A stretch of 64,000 nucleotides of DNA, from NCBI RefSeq assembly GCF_003589595.1, contig NW_020653726.1, positions 15,510,521 through 15,574,520 of the forward strand. The letters are read 5' to 3'. The position numbers were made by a program, and so were the translations under genes. This document shows positions 1 through 13,400 of this stretch, piece after piece (within the stretch, counting starts at the first letter, position 1; the number at the start of each line of letters is the position of its first letter). Source of the stretch: Hyposmocoma kahamanoa (Eukaryota > Arthropoda > Insecta > Lepidoptera > Cosmopterigidae). Under the pieces are notes generated by a model. The model did not search any database. It was not told the DNA's origin and worked only from the letters and a program-made list of their open reading frames with translations.

Positions 1-1112
1 TATTTTTCTCCGCAGTAGTTGTTAGTAACACATAAAAATACGGAACAAAGTACAATAGAAAAATTGCGGGATTTCGGAGGAAGTTATTAATTAAAATGTA
101 CACTCGTTGGCAATATTGGATTTTGTTGTTCTGCGTAGATAATCCGTAATTCGTAAACATTGACATTCTACATTCAAATCTCACGATAACCGTCAGACGA
201 CGAAGATTAACGATTTTCAAAATGAACTTAATATTATTATTAACTCTTGACAAAGCTTATTAACCTGTAAACTACATTGTATAAACAAAATCTGTAATAT
301 TGAACCCTATTTCCTTCCTTTACTGAAGCAAAAGGTTGATTGTGTGATCGATGCTTAGAAAAGATTTTAATTGGAAAATATGAAGCTATTTTTCACCTTG
401 ATGTGCCGTCATAATCTTTGAAGTCTACCTGCTGTTTATCTTTGAACTCGATCAAGCATCTGCCTTCTTGTAAACGTAAATAATGGAATTTGTTCAATAC
501 ACAATCGATCTTTTGAACTGCTATTTGTATTTGTTGACTGTCAGGAACCTTGATTAGATTGTTGCCGCGTCTACGTTTTGACTGGCAAACATTAGACCGA
601 TGCGCAAACTTGGTATCATAGTTTTTTTTTTGTTAATAATCTATAAAAACGGTATATTGACTTCGCTATCAAATATTATGATTCAAAATTTTTTACGCGT
701 GCATCTGCGCCGTATCCTGAAAATATTTGTAGTATTAAAATATTTATTTTATACTCCGTTGATGCGTTTGAATATTCTTTTTGTATACGGCTAACCTATT
801 CTGTTTTAATGATCGTCATAAATATTGTTTTTTGGCATCGGAACATGAATTTTGTAACATTTTTACTTTAGAATAAAGGTTTAAATCGCGGTGATTGCTA
901 TTTTAAATTAAAAAATGCACTACCACGAAGGCTACAATGTTAGAGAAACCGCCGTATGTTCCATGCATTTAAAGAAAAATTAAAATCCGGTGTTGCTGTG
1001 TCGGCGCCTCTGTTTTAACGTGACACGTTTACGTTAATCGATCTATTTCGTTATTGTGATCGATTTCTTTCATTACGCTGTTAGTAGCAGTAGAGCTCCT
1101 TGTGAAAGAGTT
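1..1112. other. AT-rich sequence, no gene seen
   Basis: No conserved reading frame or named repeat recognised. It is probably intronic or upstream sequence of the PLC-beta gene. The last 35 bases (from about 1080) match a fragment at 48041-48075. Confidence 0.4.
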
Positions 1113-1880
1113 CAAATTCAAATTCATAATAATCTTTATTTCATAGGTAAGTATTATTACACATGAAATCGTCACAATGGTTAAACTCTACCGCTCATTC
1201 GTAAGGCAGATTCCCCTGAGAAGAATGAGCAAGAAACTTTAGGGGTTGCTCTTTGTAAATAACATTTGTACACATTCAACATTTACAATATATATTTTTT
1301 TTATTAGACACATCAGAGATCGAGACTACCTCCATGAGCTAAACGGGTTACTACCACTGATTTTTGTCATCCGAGTACCCAGAAGTTGTATAATAACCTT
1401 TAGTATAAAGTTTGTTTGTTTGTTTCACTATAGTTTTAAACCTCGTGAAAGGCAAATTTTGTATATCAACCGGAATCTTGTTATAGAAGCGTAATACATT
1501 GCCCCTTAAATGATTTTTTGACTTTGTGAAGACGACTATCAAGAAAAGCTAGTTTTTTTATTCCTCGTATTAATGTTATGTCTGTCACTATTTTTCATAA
1601 AGAAATTATTATTCCTCTTAACATAAATTACATTTTCATAAATGTACTGTGAGGCTAGTGTAAGAATGTTAATTTCCTTAAACTTATCTCTCAAAGATAC
1701 TTTGGGGCCCAGATTGTAAATTGCCCTAACTGCACGTTTCTGAAGGACAAAGATTCTGTTGATATCGGCGGCATTACGCCAAAGCAAAATGCCGTATGTC
1801 ATTAGAATGTGAAAGTAGCTGAAGTAAACCAAACTAGCGGTTTCGACGTCTGAAAGTTTTATCGCGCGCGATTTTAAGCA
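1113..1880 (-). mobile_element. Truncated CR1/Jockey-type LINE, 3' end
   Basis: The minus strand encodes the C-terminal part of a non-LTR retrotransposon ORF2: [52 protein letters not shown] and, after frame breaks, [19 protein letters not shown]. The 3' end carries a short repeated TTTGAA tail. Copies of the same family lie at 10697-12095, 45060-45990 and 57903-58490. Confidence 0.8.
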
Positions 1881-3750
1881 GCGATGCAAGCGCGCGTCTG
1901 CATCGATACACTTGGGATTTATAGGCGATTGCATCGATACAATCGCGAGTATCGATTCCAGTCGCCGTGCGTGTGTCCTTTTGTAACAAGACCCTCATGA
2001 TACCAATTACATTAAGATAAAAATTTCCCAAATCAAAACTGTCAATATTGTAACTTAGGAAAACCGGAAAATCTTTACGCACATACCATGCGAAAGTACG
2101 ATACTATTATTGCAAATAGTCATGAAATAATTATAATAAAAAAACAAAAATAAATAAACTGCATTAAAATATTCAAGCATCAAACGCTGTCGTCGTGAAT
2201 ATAGATACGTCCTACGGGTCTACAACCTAAAAATACAGTAACTCCGGGTTTTCAGTGATATTATCCACTCTATATGAATTTAAATTTATGCTACGTATTT
2301 CGATCTCTATTTATTATTATCAGCGCAATAAGACCAGATTTGATTAAAGTTACACTAGCGAACCTCCTATATGTGAAACTTAATCAAGACTGGTACGGTG
2401 TCGGTGTTCGTCAACGCGAATGCAAATGAAAATTTTATTGAATCTCGGCGATGTATTGTGTGGAACTTAGCTCCGGCCGAGGTTGACTATAAGATGCTGT
2501 CTCTGTAGCTTTAAATTTTTATCTAGATTATGTTGTCTGTTGTTTTATTATATAGTACTTTACTACGACTACGACTACAACACAAGACTTTAAGCAACTG
2601 AAAAGCACAACATGCTTCATTATAGAACATGTGTAAATTAATAATATGAATAAATAACTTAGTTAAACATTTATTTAATGAATATATAATGAGCATAACA
2701 GATTGTGAGCTGTTACGGAATCCGTCATCCACTCAGCTTCAGCAACCCTATGAAATATACAGAGGTCTGCAATCTTCCTTTTTTGTAATTACGAGTACAT
2801 ATTAACTAGTGATATAACGGAAGCGTCATAACGGAAACAGAAACACATGTCATATGTAAATCTTAGCGGAAACGGAAGCGGCAGCGCAATTACTATAAAT
2901 AATTCAACAAAATAATACAACAGGGCTCTAACAGGGCTTGTTTTTGGTTTAATAATTTAAGTCTAATTATTACACAACTCAAAACTACTAAAAATGCGCG
3001 CTCCACCAGCGCCTGATCCGTCGCTAACGTTGTAAATTTCCGATTAAAGTTCCGTTGCAAGTGTTGTGGAAGCAAAAATGGAAACAAATATGAAAAAGCT
3101 TGCGGAACTTCCGCAATTGCGGAAGCAGAAGCTGAGGTCTGTTGCATCACTAAACCCGTCACGCGTCCTAGAGACACACAGCGTCCTTACCGATTATGGT
3201 AAAAAAGCAATATTTTTTTATAATATTGTATTTTTTTTCAAAATGGTGGATGAAAACCCTGTCACGTTTTAGAGATAACCTGTGTCTCTTTAAGGCTGCA
3301 GTACCAAAATCGTCAGGGACACCGTATGTCTCTAAGGTTAGCCCATATACATACATACCACTTGACTTTGGGTATAATAATGGTAATAATGGCTTAAGAA
3401 GATTCGGACCGCAACAACCCAAAAAGTCACGGTCGTTGAATTAAGAGAGCAATAAGCGTACTTCTTATACTACTCCTACTAGTACGAAATAGCCTAAGCT
3501 GTTATAATACGTGTGAATTATGAATGATTACTATACGTTGCCGTAGCAACCGTGTGCGTATTCACTAATAGACGCAAACCTACAGCTGTGTTGGTTACTT
3601 TAACTCTTGTTAAATCACCTGTACTTAGTGGTTTCGGTTTCGCTTGAAGATTGACAGCGTGGTTTACCTACATCTTATAATTACATATGATGAATGTTAA
3701 CACAGTTTTTATTCCTTTAGTAAATATTTTTTAATAATTAAATTACAAAG
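1881..3750. other. Repeat-like and AT-rich sequence, no gene seen
   Basis: The first 100 bases hold repeated ATCGAT-containing words and GCGCGCG stretches. Around 2820-2890 there are short runs of CGGAA-type words. Several short open frames exist but none resembles a known family. Confidence 0.35.
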
Positions 3751-3754
3751 GTTA

Positions 3755-3955
3755 TAAAGCTGGTGAAATTACAAACACATGGGACTTGTCAACTTAAGTC
3801 TCAGGGTGACGGGCGCAGTGGCAGTGCCCTCAGATCTTTGCGATTTGAAGCTCTGAGTGGCACTGCAACTGTTACGGACAGGCGTGTAGCTTACCATCAG
3901 GCGCATGACTTGTTCGTCCCGTCACTTGATATTATAATAAAAAATCTGGCTGAGT
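3755..3955 (+). repeat. Interspersed repeat family C, copy 1
   Basis: It contains CATGGGACTTGTCAACTTA and CTCTGAGTGGCACTGCAACT. Related copies lie at 12725-12875 (+), 26540-27020 (-), 48385-48570 (+) and 61905-62070 (-). Confidence 0.75.
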
Positions 3956-3984
3956 GAAGAAAAACTTTTACATATTTCTCACAG

Positions 3985-4235
3985 AGGGCGCTACGGCAAA
4001 AAGTCCTTGAAGCGAAAAACAAAGCTTTGCAATAAGCACAGAGAAAATCTATCTGCTGGTTTGTTTCGTGGTTAGCTCAGTTGGGGGAGCGTCAGCCACG
4101 GTATGGCAAGGTCGCTGGTTCGAATCTGTCCGGATCGAAGGAATTTTTCTTTGTATTCGATCTTTGTATTAATAATTATAACAAACTAGTAGTAATTTAA
4201 TGTTACAAAAATAATTGAATATCATTGCACTAAAA
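3985..4235 (+). repeat. tRNA-derived SINE, family A, copy 1
   Basis: It carries a Pol III box A-like TTAGCTCAGTTGG and box B-like GGTTCGAATC, followed by the family tail CGATCTTTGTATTAATAATT. The tRNA fold is not intact, so this is a SINE rather than a tRNA gene. It ends about 50 bp before the first visible PLC exon. Confidence 0.8.
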
Positions 4236-4285
4236 CAACGTGATTTTCAATAAACATAATATTATAATTAAAATATCTATTACAG

Positions 4286-4446
4286 GAGGGGAGCTCCCGC
4301 CGCCTTCGTCCCTATGGCACAAGATAATTATAAAGAACAAGAAGAAACACCATCACCACCATAAGAAGGAAGACTCGGTGACTTCTGAAGAGACAGAGCA
4401 GCCTGAACAGCAGGCACAGGGCAATGGCGATATTTCGCATGGATCT
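4286..4446 (+). CDS. Plc21C: PLC-beta exon (end of X domain, start of X-Y linker)
   Basis: The acceptor TATTACAG precedes the exon and the donor GTAAGT follows it. The first two bases finish a codon from an unseen upstream exon. The peptide starts [20 protein letters not shown], matching the stretch in PLC-beta enzymes that closes the X domain. Five consecutive histidines and an acidic, Gln-rich linker ending GDISHGS follow. It ends in phase 0. Confidence 0.85.
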
Positions 4447-7400
4447 GTAAGTTCTAGACCTTTCTTAAAAGTTCATGATCCATCAAGCCACAAGGAAAAA
4501 TAGATGTGTTCTCGAAAAACACATCTATTATTCGTTACCTATTTTTACTAAACATAATGTATACATGGTGTAGCAAAAAGATGTGGTCATACTTCTATTA
4601 GCGATTACCCATGATAACAAATAACTTTTGCAAAGTGATTAATTTAAATTCATTTGCGAAAGCTTTTGCATTTCTAAAGAATCTTCAATTGACCGCGTAC
4701 AATTTGTATGGGAAATCAAATGTTCTATTACAAATCGAGTTTTTAGGTTTTCGCGGTTATTTCATAGGAAATGAAACTATTTTTTCGGATCTAAATCGTG
4801 TATATTTGTTTTTTTTTCAAACAAACACAACATTTTCGGGTTTTTTTACTCCCTCCCCCTGCCCACATTTATCGTCGTTTAGCATCAACTTGCCTTTGGC
4901 GCGTAATTAAAACCGAAATAACACCATCGACGTTGATTTCCGAAAGTATCGAAAGAACCGGGAAACAATTTTGAATTCCCGGTTCGCTCATTACAATAAA
5001 AGATCTCTTCTCTCATCGGGAATTCTCAATACTTTCGAGACTGGGATTTCCCGGATCTGAACCCTAGTCCCATGGTCACGGCTGACTGAGATTGTAAAAT
5101 CATCAACCAGTTATGTCTAACATTAATGCAAACCGTCCTATTCTGTCACTATTTTTCGCTATAGTTAAATACCTTATACTTAAAATTTTTGTGACATATG
5201 GTTATGTCTTTTAGTTACACCCAATATAAGTATAAGTTGAACAAATGTCAAAATCAAAATTGTTCTATTTGGCAGCCAAAACTATAAAAAAGACAGATAC
5301 AAATATTGACTTACAATTATATGGACGTCGGGTCCGCGCTAAAAAGTGTCCGAACTTATAGGGCGTTAAAATCGTATACAGAGCGTCATTCACGCTCTAG
5401 TCTTCGTTTGTTCGACTGACAGCGAAGCAAGCAAAATTAGACAGTACTGCGATGACATTACAATTTAAATTCAACGTTTTCGCTTTTTCATATTCATTTA
5501 CAATGTCACTATGTTTAAATAGGTTGACTTGAGACATTTTTTTCGTGGTTTTTGTATTAGACCCGTCGTCCATTTATTTATAAGTCAATGGATACAAATT
5601 AATAATAAAGCAAACAAGCTAAATGACTCATCTACACAACATTATACAGTACATAATCTTAGCTGCTGTGGCCCGTAATGGTCAAGAACACATTAAATAT
5701 ACCAAACACAGAGACAATTAAGTAAAAACGGTTCAATTAAAATACAGTATTGCCAAACCGGCACTAATAATGATAATTCAATGGGATTTTATTTCAACAG
5801 CTAGTTCGCCAAGGTTCCAAAGAATCAACCGAGTCATCAGACTCCGAGAGCTCGTCAGGCGAGGAAGAAGCCGTAGCGGAAACGGGGTCGGGGGAAGAAA
5901 AACGCGAAACTCATGCTGGTGCTGAAATATCTGCGCTCGTCAACTACGTGCAGCCCGTGCACTTTAGCTCGTTCGAAAATGCAGAAAGTGAGTCAAAAAG
6001 TTCAAAATATATTTTCACACAACCTAACCTATATAAAAGTTCAAAAGTTTGCGGAGGCGGCATTAATGATAATGATGTGTGTGAAGTTCTCAATCCGCGT
6101 CGGGCTCACATGGGAACTACAGCATAAGCCCTGCCATTATGAGAGGAGGCCTATCACGAGCAATGTTACTATATTATATAGGCTAACTATTATATATATA
6201 AAGCTACAAGTTTAGACTCACTTAAAAAAATAGAACGCATACGTCCCGATATGGTGGAAAAATAGTTATTTTTGATATAAGTGCGGAAAGTTAGTCATTA
6301 TTCACGAGTCTCGAGGCTAATTGGCCCGAGCCAGAGGCGAGGGTCAAGACGCGAGACAAGTGAAAATGACAAATCCGCACGTATATCAAACGACGTTTTT
6401 AATACATTTGCGAAAAAACTACATTGAAAGTAAAATAAAACAGTATTTAAACAAAACTCATTTTCTGCTAGTAAATTAAAATAATGAAATACAACCACTG
6501 CAACCATTAGTTAAAATTCTATGGAAATCTAACGTGCTGTTTTTGTTTATTTTCTGTAATATCGGTCTGTAACCACTTTTCTTATTATGAAACCCGTGCA
6601 CGGTAGTGAGATACAATTTATCTGTAATACATAGAACAAATAAATATATACATAAAAATCTCGCCTGTCACCCATTCAGGGGTAGGGAGAGACTGTGGAC
6701 CTCCACTCGATACGTTCATTATATAGTATTTGTAAATAAATATAAGTTTTAATGACGAATGACTTATGTACGTCACAAAGCACATAAATATTAAATAAAT
6801 ATACAACTTCTTTAGTTCTATGTTTAAGACTTAAAAAAACAGTAAATTAAAAAAAAACTGGAAAAGTAAAAAGCACTAGTGCGAGAAATCCAACTTTCCG
6901 CACGATTTGTAGTGCGAAAAATACCACGTTTTGAGCAACTGTATTAAAAAGATATTTATACCGTTGTACTCGGATAGGCTCCAAGGCAAAGAATCAAATA
7001 TGAGAAGACCTGAATGTGGAAAATGTAAACGAGTGATCAACGGTCTACAAAAACTATAATACATGGGGGGATTTTTGTGCATTTTTATGAGATACACCCT
7101 GGTCAATTTTTGGTGATAATCGCCTTAACACATATTGCAATTTTCTTATACAGAGAAGAACCGTTTCTACGAGATGTCATCTTTCGATGAGAAGCAAGCA
7201 ACTACTTTATTAAAAGAACGCCCGATCGAATTCGTCAACTACAACAAGCACCAACTGTCTCGCGTCTATCCTGCCGGCACTAGATTTGATTCGTCCAATT
7301 TCATGCCGCAAGTAAGTGTCAAGATGTATCTTCACTTCCGAAAGCACAATCTTTTCAAACACATTTTGCTAGGAAAAATATTAATAATTTTGAATTTGTT

Positions 7401-10400
7401 AAAAGTGACCGCCTTGTCTGGTACGTTTGTATTTCAAACGTAGTCTTACCAACACCCCGTATGGAAATAGCCCACATTACAGAGCAGTAAAAAAAGCGAA
7501 TTACCTGACACACTAAAAACAATGGCGAAAAAACCTCACATTTTGTAATAAACTTAAAATTACGACCTACAAACAAAATTAAGGTACATTTATTTATTCT
7601 ACCTCAGGTTTGTAGGTCCATTTCAAAAATTTATAAGATATCCGCATAAGTGATACCTCACACGAAACAGCAATAATTAATCATGTTTTTAAAAGTGAAC
7701 AAAAATTCACACATCAACAAGTACACACAAAAATTCGTGAGATTCGCTGGTCCGTTCCGTAGCTTAGTTGGCACAGCGTCTGGCACGGTTTGCTAGGAGA
7801 CGTTGGTTCGAAACCGGCCGGATCGGAGGAATGATTATTACGAATGTCTTTGGAAAAACGATGTTGTACTTCTTTCTTTCATCTTTTAACTGTACTTCAA
7901 ATTGGTAACATTACTGATAATTCCTCAGGTGTTCTGGAACGCAGGGTGCCAATTAGTGGCCTTGAACTACCAGACGTTGGATCTGGCGATGCAGCTTAAT
8001 CTTGGCACCTTCGAGTACAACCGCCGTTGTGGATATCTGCTCAAGCCTGAATTCATGAGGAGAAAGGTGAGAGGAAATTGTTTTAGCTTTAATTATTAGA
8101 TAAGTTTACGTCGTGTTGCTATGTAGATTGGGTCATGGAAAAATTTCCATTTTGCAAAATCATATTTTTCAGAGAAATAAATATTTTCCTGAAATTTGTC
8201 CTATATTTTTCTCATATTTTTTGTTTGTGACACTTGTCAAAAGTTGAAAACACTGAATTCTATTATGAGAATTTGTGAAAATAAACCAAGCAGGGCTTAG
8301 AAAATTACGTTCAGCAATGTTTATATATGTTTATAACGTAATATGAATCTTCAAATTATACTTTTCTAATTTTTTTCAAATTTGAACAAGATCTACTATT
8401 TGAAATGGTAATTGCGACTCGTGATAATCGTCAGGTCCATGTGCTACCGTATTTTCTTGATATCAGACGACTTTGTAATACCAAAAGTCAAAGTACAGAT
8501 TTTTCTTTAGTATTTTGTCGTTAGTTAATCACAATTTTACAGTGTAGCTATTTGTAAACTAAAATATATATTTTTTTATTGACATAATAATTTAGTCCTA
8601 AATAATGCGGGCTGTAGTTACTCAGTTATGTAGATAGTAGATTCTGAAATTGATTACGTTTTATTTTAGTAGTTGCATGACATATCTCCACTAAATTCAA
8701 TGAAATTATTGCAAAACAATAAATATAAATTAATGCTGTAATAATGTCGTCTATGTTGCTTAAAATAATTTAGCTTGCCTAAAAATGTGGTGGGCGTATA
8801 AAACTATGTCCAAATTACATAAAATAATTTAGTAACTAACTTTAGTCTTATTTGTTCCCTAGGATCGTCGCTTAGACCCGTTCGCAGAAAGTACAGTCGA
8901 CGGCATAATTGCCGGGTCTCTATCCGTCACCGTTCTCTCCGGACAACTACTAACAGACAAGCGCTGCGGCACGTACGTCGAGGTGGATATGTTTGGATTG
9001 CCTGCCGATACCGTGCGGAAGAAGTTCCGTACTAGAGTGGTGCCTAATAATGGGATCAACCCTGTTTATGGAGAAGAGCCTTTCAATTTCAAAAAGGTAA
9101 GTACTTTTAATTTGGTCGCATAACATTGAACGTTGTCGAATTATAATATCGATGTCATCATTACGGACACATTCGGACTGCCATTGCGTTGAAAGTTCCG
9201 TAATTTCAATCCGAGATGGAGAGATAACGGAAGTAGATAATATTTTATTTAGCCCCTCTCTCAAGGTGTCCCTAATTATTTTGATAATTTTGTTTTGTTT
9301 ACGATGCGTGATATACTAACCCGTCTAATTAAATATTAGCAGAGTTCTGGTTTCTGGACGGGTCTCAAAGCTACTCAGTCTTCATTCAGTACAATAATAA
9401 ATAAATGAATGAATAAATGAACGAATGTAGAATAAGTTTAACGTTGATTAAAAGAAATTTAATATCGGTGGCGGTTTACAGAAACTTTCGATGACATACC
9501 TCTCGCAGTTTAGATTAGAATTTTTTTAGTCAGATTCAGTTTCGATTGTATCCTTACGGAAGCGGTGTATGTAGGGACACAAAATTACGTAAATCCGTTT
9601 CTCACCACCGTTAATTAGAGTTCTTTGAATGTTTAAATTTCTCATCCCTGCATGCGGTGACTTCACACCGACATTGTGTTTACATGTCAAACGCCTTTGT
9701 GCCGCGACAATTTGCAGACTCAATCGATTTGTTTACATTGTAAATTATTCGCGGTTGTTAATCTTTGTGAACTTGTCTTTGTTTAGTCTGCTGTCTTGTC
9801 AAGATGACGGCACTATGGTAAAGACACTGCAGTTCGATAACAATATTGTTCTATGTGTCAAAGGGTATTTGAGTTCGCCTCGCATAAAGAGCTGCTATTG
9901 TACACTCTTGCAAGATGATGTGTTTGGAGTAGACGAGTATGTGTTGTAGCGTTTATGCTATGTATTTCGTTAGGCATTGTGGTAATAATTCGTCTTTCAA
10001 TTTGATTTCCATTCTAAAACACGTATATTTGTGTTTTTCAAACAAATCGAAACGTTTCAGACCCTTAGCTTTTGTTCTGTCTATCAATCTATCTATTAAG
10101 TTATTAATCAATCTATATTAATCTGATTTATTAACAAAAGCAAAGGCCCGAAATGTCTTGATTTGTTTGAAAAACACAAATATACAAGTTTTATATTGGA
10201 AAAAATAGTTTCATTTCCTGTATGTGTTAATTCAGGTTATATAACACTATCTGTTTGCGAAATTCAACAAAATCCCTTTATCCGATTCGCAGAGATTAAC
10301 ATCCAAATTATTCATCCATCCATCCATCAAAGCTTTTCAATTTGTAGGATAAGTGGGTTTTGCGCTTGTTGATAATGGTAATTTCTCCAACGTAACGTGT

Positions 10401-13400
10401 TATCATCACTTGCAAAAGTTTTATTTTTGAATGTTATATTATAAGCTATAGGTCAGGTGGGTTTTCAATTTCAATTTATAGTCTGTTCCAATCCATTTTA
10501 AACGAACACGAACATCGTAAACAAAACAGTTTGGTTGAATTTCTAAAATAATCACTCAATAAATCAAATAAGTAACACTTTCACGTATATTTCGAAGATT
10601 TTGACTTGATATCTCATCACTTTTTCCAACAATATCCATTTGAATAACATCGTAAAATCGTATTTGAAAAATAGTAGTCAAAAAGTGAGATTCTTTTTTA
10701 AATTCAAATTCAAAATAATCTTTATTTCATAGGTATATATAGGTATATATAGGCATTATTACACTTGAAATCGTCACAATAGTTAAAGTCTACCGCTCAT
10801 TCGTAAGGCAGATTCCCCTGAGAAGAATGAGCAAGAAACTCTAGGGGTTGCTCTTTGTAAATAACATTTACAATATTTTTTTTTATTTGAAACATCAGAG
10901 ATCGAGACTACCTCCATGAGCTAAACGGGTTACTACCACGGATTTTTGTCATCCAAGTACGCAGAAGTTGTATAATAACCTTTAGTATAAAGTTTTTGTT
11001 TCACTATAGTTTTAAACCTCGTGAAAGGCAAATTTTGTATATCAACCGGAATCTTGTTATAGAAGCGTATACATTGCCCCTTAAATGATTTTTTGACTTT
11101 GTGAAGACGACTATCAAACAAGCTAGTTTATTTCTATCCCTCGTATTAATGTTATGTCTGTCACTATTTTTCATAAATAAATTACTATTCCTTTTAACAT
11201 AAATTACATTTTCATAAATGTACTGTGAGGCTAGTGTAAGAATTTTAATTTCCTTAAACTTATCTCTCAAAGATACTTTGGGGCCCAGATTGTAAATTGC
11301 CCAACTGCACGTTTCTGCAGGACAAAGATTCTATTGATATCGGCGGCATTACCCCAAAGCAAAATGCCGTATGTCATTAGACTGTGAAAGTAGCTCAAGT
11401 AAACCAATCTAGCGGTTTCGACGTCTGAAAGAGCCGAGCCGTTTTGATAACTTACTTATATGGGGACCCCATTGCAATTTAGCATATAACGTTATACCTA
11501 GAAATACAACTGTATCCACAAGATTCAATTTTTCGTTTCTAACTACAATGTTTGTAACGGTCTCTCTAACATTGGGTAATGTAAATTTCACACAATTTGT
11601 TTTTTTCTCATTAAGAAGTAGGTTATTAACAGCAAACCAATCAACTACTTTAGATATAGCATTGTTCACATCGTCGTAGGAACATTGGTGCCTTTTAACT
11701 TTAAATAATAAGGAAGTATCATCAGCAAACAATACTATCTCATGTTTTATACCCTCCATAAGGCTAGGTAAGTCATTAATATAAACTAAAAATAAAAATG
11801 GGCCTAGAATTGAACCTTGAGGGACACCCATGCTAATTGCAGATCCTGACGATCTCGTACCGTTAACATCGACCCTCTGTACCCTACCACGCAAATACGA
11901 TTTTAGAAGGTCGAGATCACGTCCCGCCACACCATAATGGCGAAGTTTCCTGACCAGTGTATCATGGTGCACACAATCAAAAGCTTTGGAAAGGTCACCG
12001 AATACACCAATAGCGTCATGTGAGACTTCCCATGCATCAAATATATGATTAATCAACTCGACACCAGCATCGGTCGTAGAGCGACCCCTTTAATTAAAGA
12101 TATATGAACAGTCTATGGTTGCATAGTGCTGTCCGAAAAAAGAAACTTCCAGGTCATTCAATTAAAGTTTTCGTAATCGATTAGTAAATCGAAAATTTCA
12201 ATCGTAACCGAACGAGTATCTAAGTGTAAGGAATTGAAGGAGGATTTAAAAATAAGATTTCGGAAATTTTAAATATGCTTTTGTAGGTTGTATTATTATT
12301 ATGACAAATAAATGTATTGTTATTATAGCGCTTTAACTCTTTAGATTATGAGTTAAGGCTTCAAGTCTCTCTTACCCCGGTGTTTCTCTATTCAGCTTGA
12401 CCTTATAAACTTATTGTCACTAGGTAAATAGACATTTCTTTAAACGAAATTTGACGAAATTTACGTCCAAAGTCAACACATAAAACGTTAATTAGGTGTA
12501 AATTTCACGACATCGTAAAACATTTTGTTTATATGGCGGTTCCGCGGTCGAGCGTTGGTGTACTTTCATCGCACATTATTTTGTATCCTAACAACAGTAT
12601 CTTTTGTTTTGCGATTTTTGCTCTTATGACGTACGTACACGATTCAGAGTCGAATTGAATAGATATGTTCTAGTAGGTATATTGTTATAAGGGAATGAAT
12701 GAACATAATTTTAGTCAGTTATATGAATGGAGTCACATGAGACTTGTCAACTTATGTCTCAGATCGTTGCCATTGAAAGAGTGCCACTCAGAGGCACTAC
12801 AACTGTCATGGATAGCCATTTCGCTTACTACCAGCCGACTTGTTCATCCCGTCGTTTAACGTAATACAAAAAATGCTAATAATTATGGGTATTAAAATAA
12901 CACTATTTTTGTCGATGTAACGTAAGAAGCTCGTTTGGCTTGTTTAAATCCCATATCTCCCTGAATGGAATAAGTATTAGTGTCTCATTTGAAAATTCTT
13001 CCAGGTTGTGCTGCCAGAGCTAGCAATGATCCGTATAGCTGCGCACGAAGAAAGCGGCAGACTAATCGGACATAGAGTCCTGCCCGTGGTGGGGCTGTGC
13101 CCCGGGTACCGACACGTCAACCTTCGTACTGAACTCGGCTTGCCTCTACCCGCTAGTTTGTTGCTGCTCGTTGTTGTTAAGGTGAAATTGTTGGCGATAT
13201 TGTTTGCTTCTCTTGATCATTATGACAAATTCAATTGAAAGCTAAAAAATACTATGATTAAAAAAAAGCTTTATTGGATTTGTAAAATCACGTAAATCAC
13301 AAACATTTATAGAAAATAATGTAATAATAACAAATAAAATGTAATAACGCAATGTTTTTTCTCATTGTAACTATAGATATAGGCTTTCATTTGAATTCAG

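Noticed and set aside
4070..4140. Possible tRNA gene
   Set aside because: Box A and B words are present, but the acceptor and anticodon arms do not pair, and the same sequence with a common tail recurs many times, so it is a SINE.
11409..12056. Reverse transcriptase as a host or retron gene
   Set aside because: It is flanked by LINE C-terminal sequence and a retroposon tail, and related truncated copies occur nearby.
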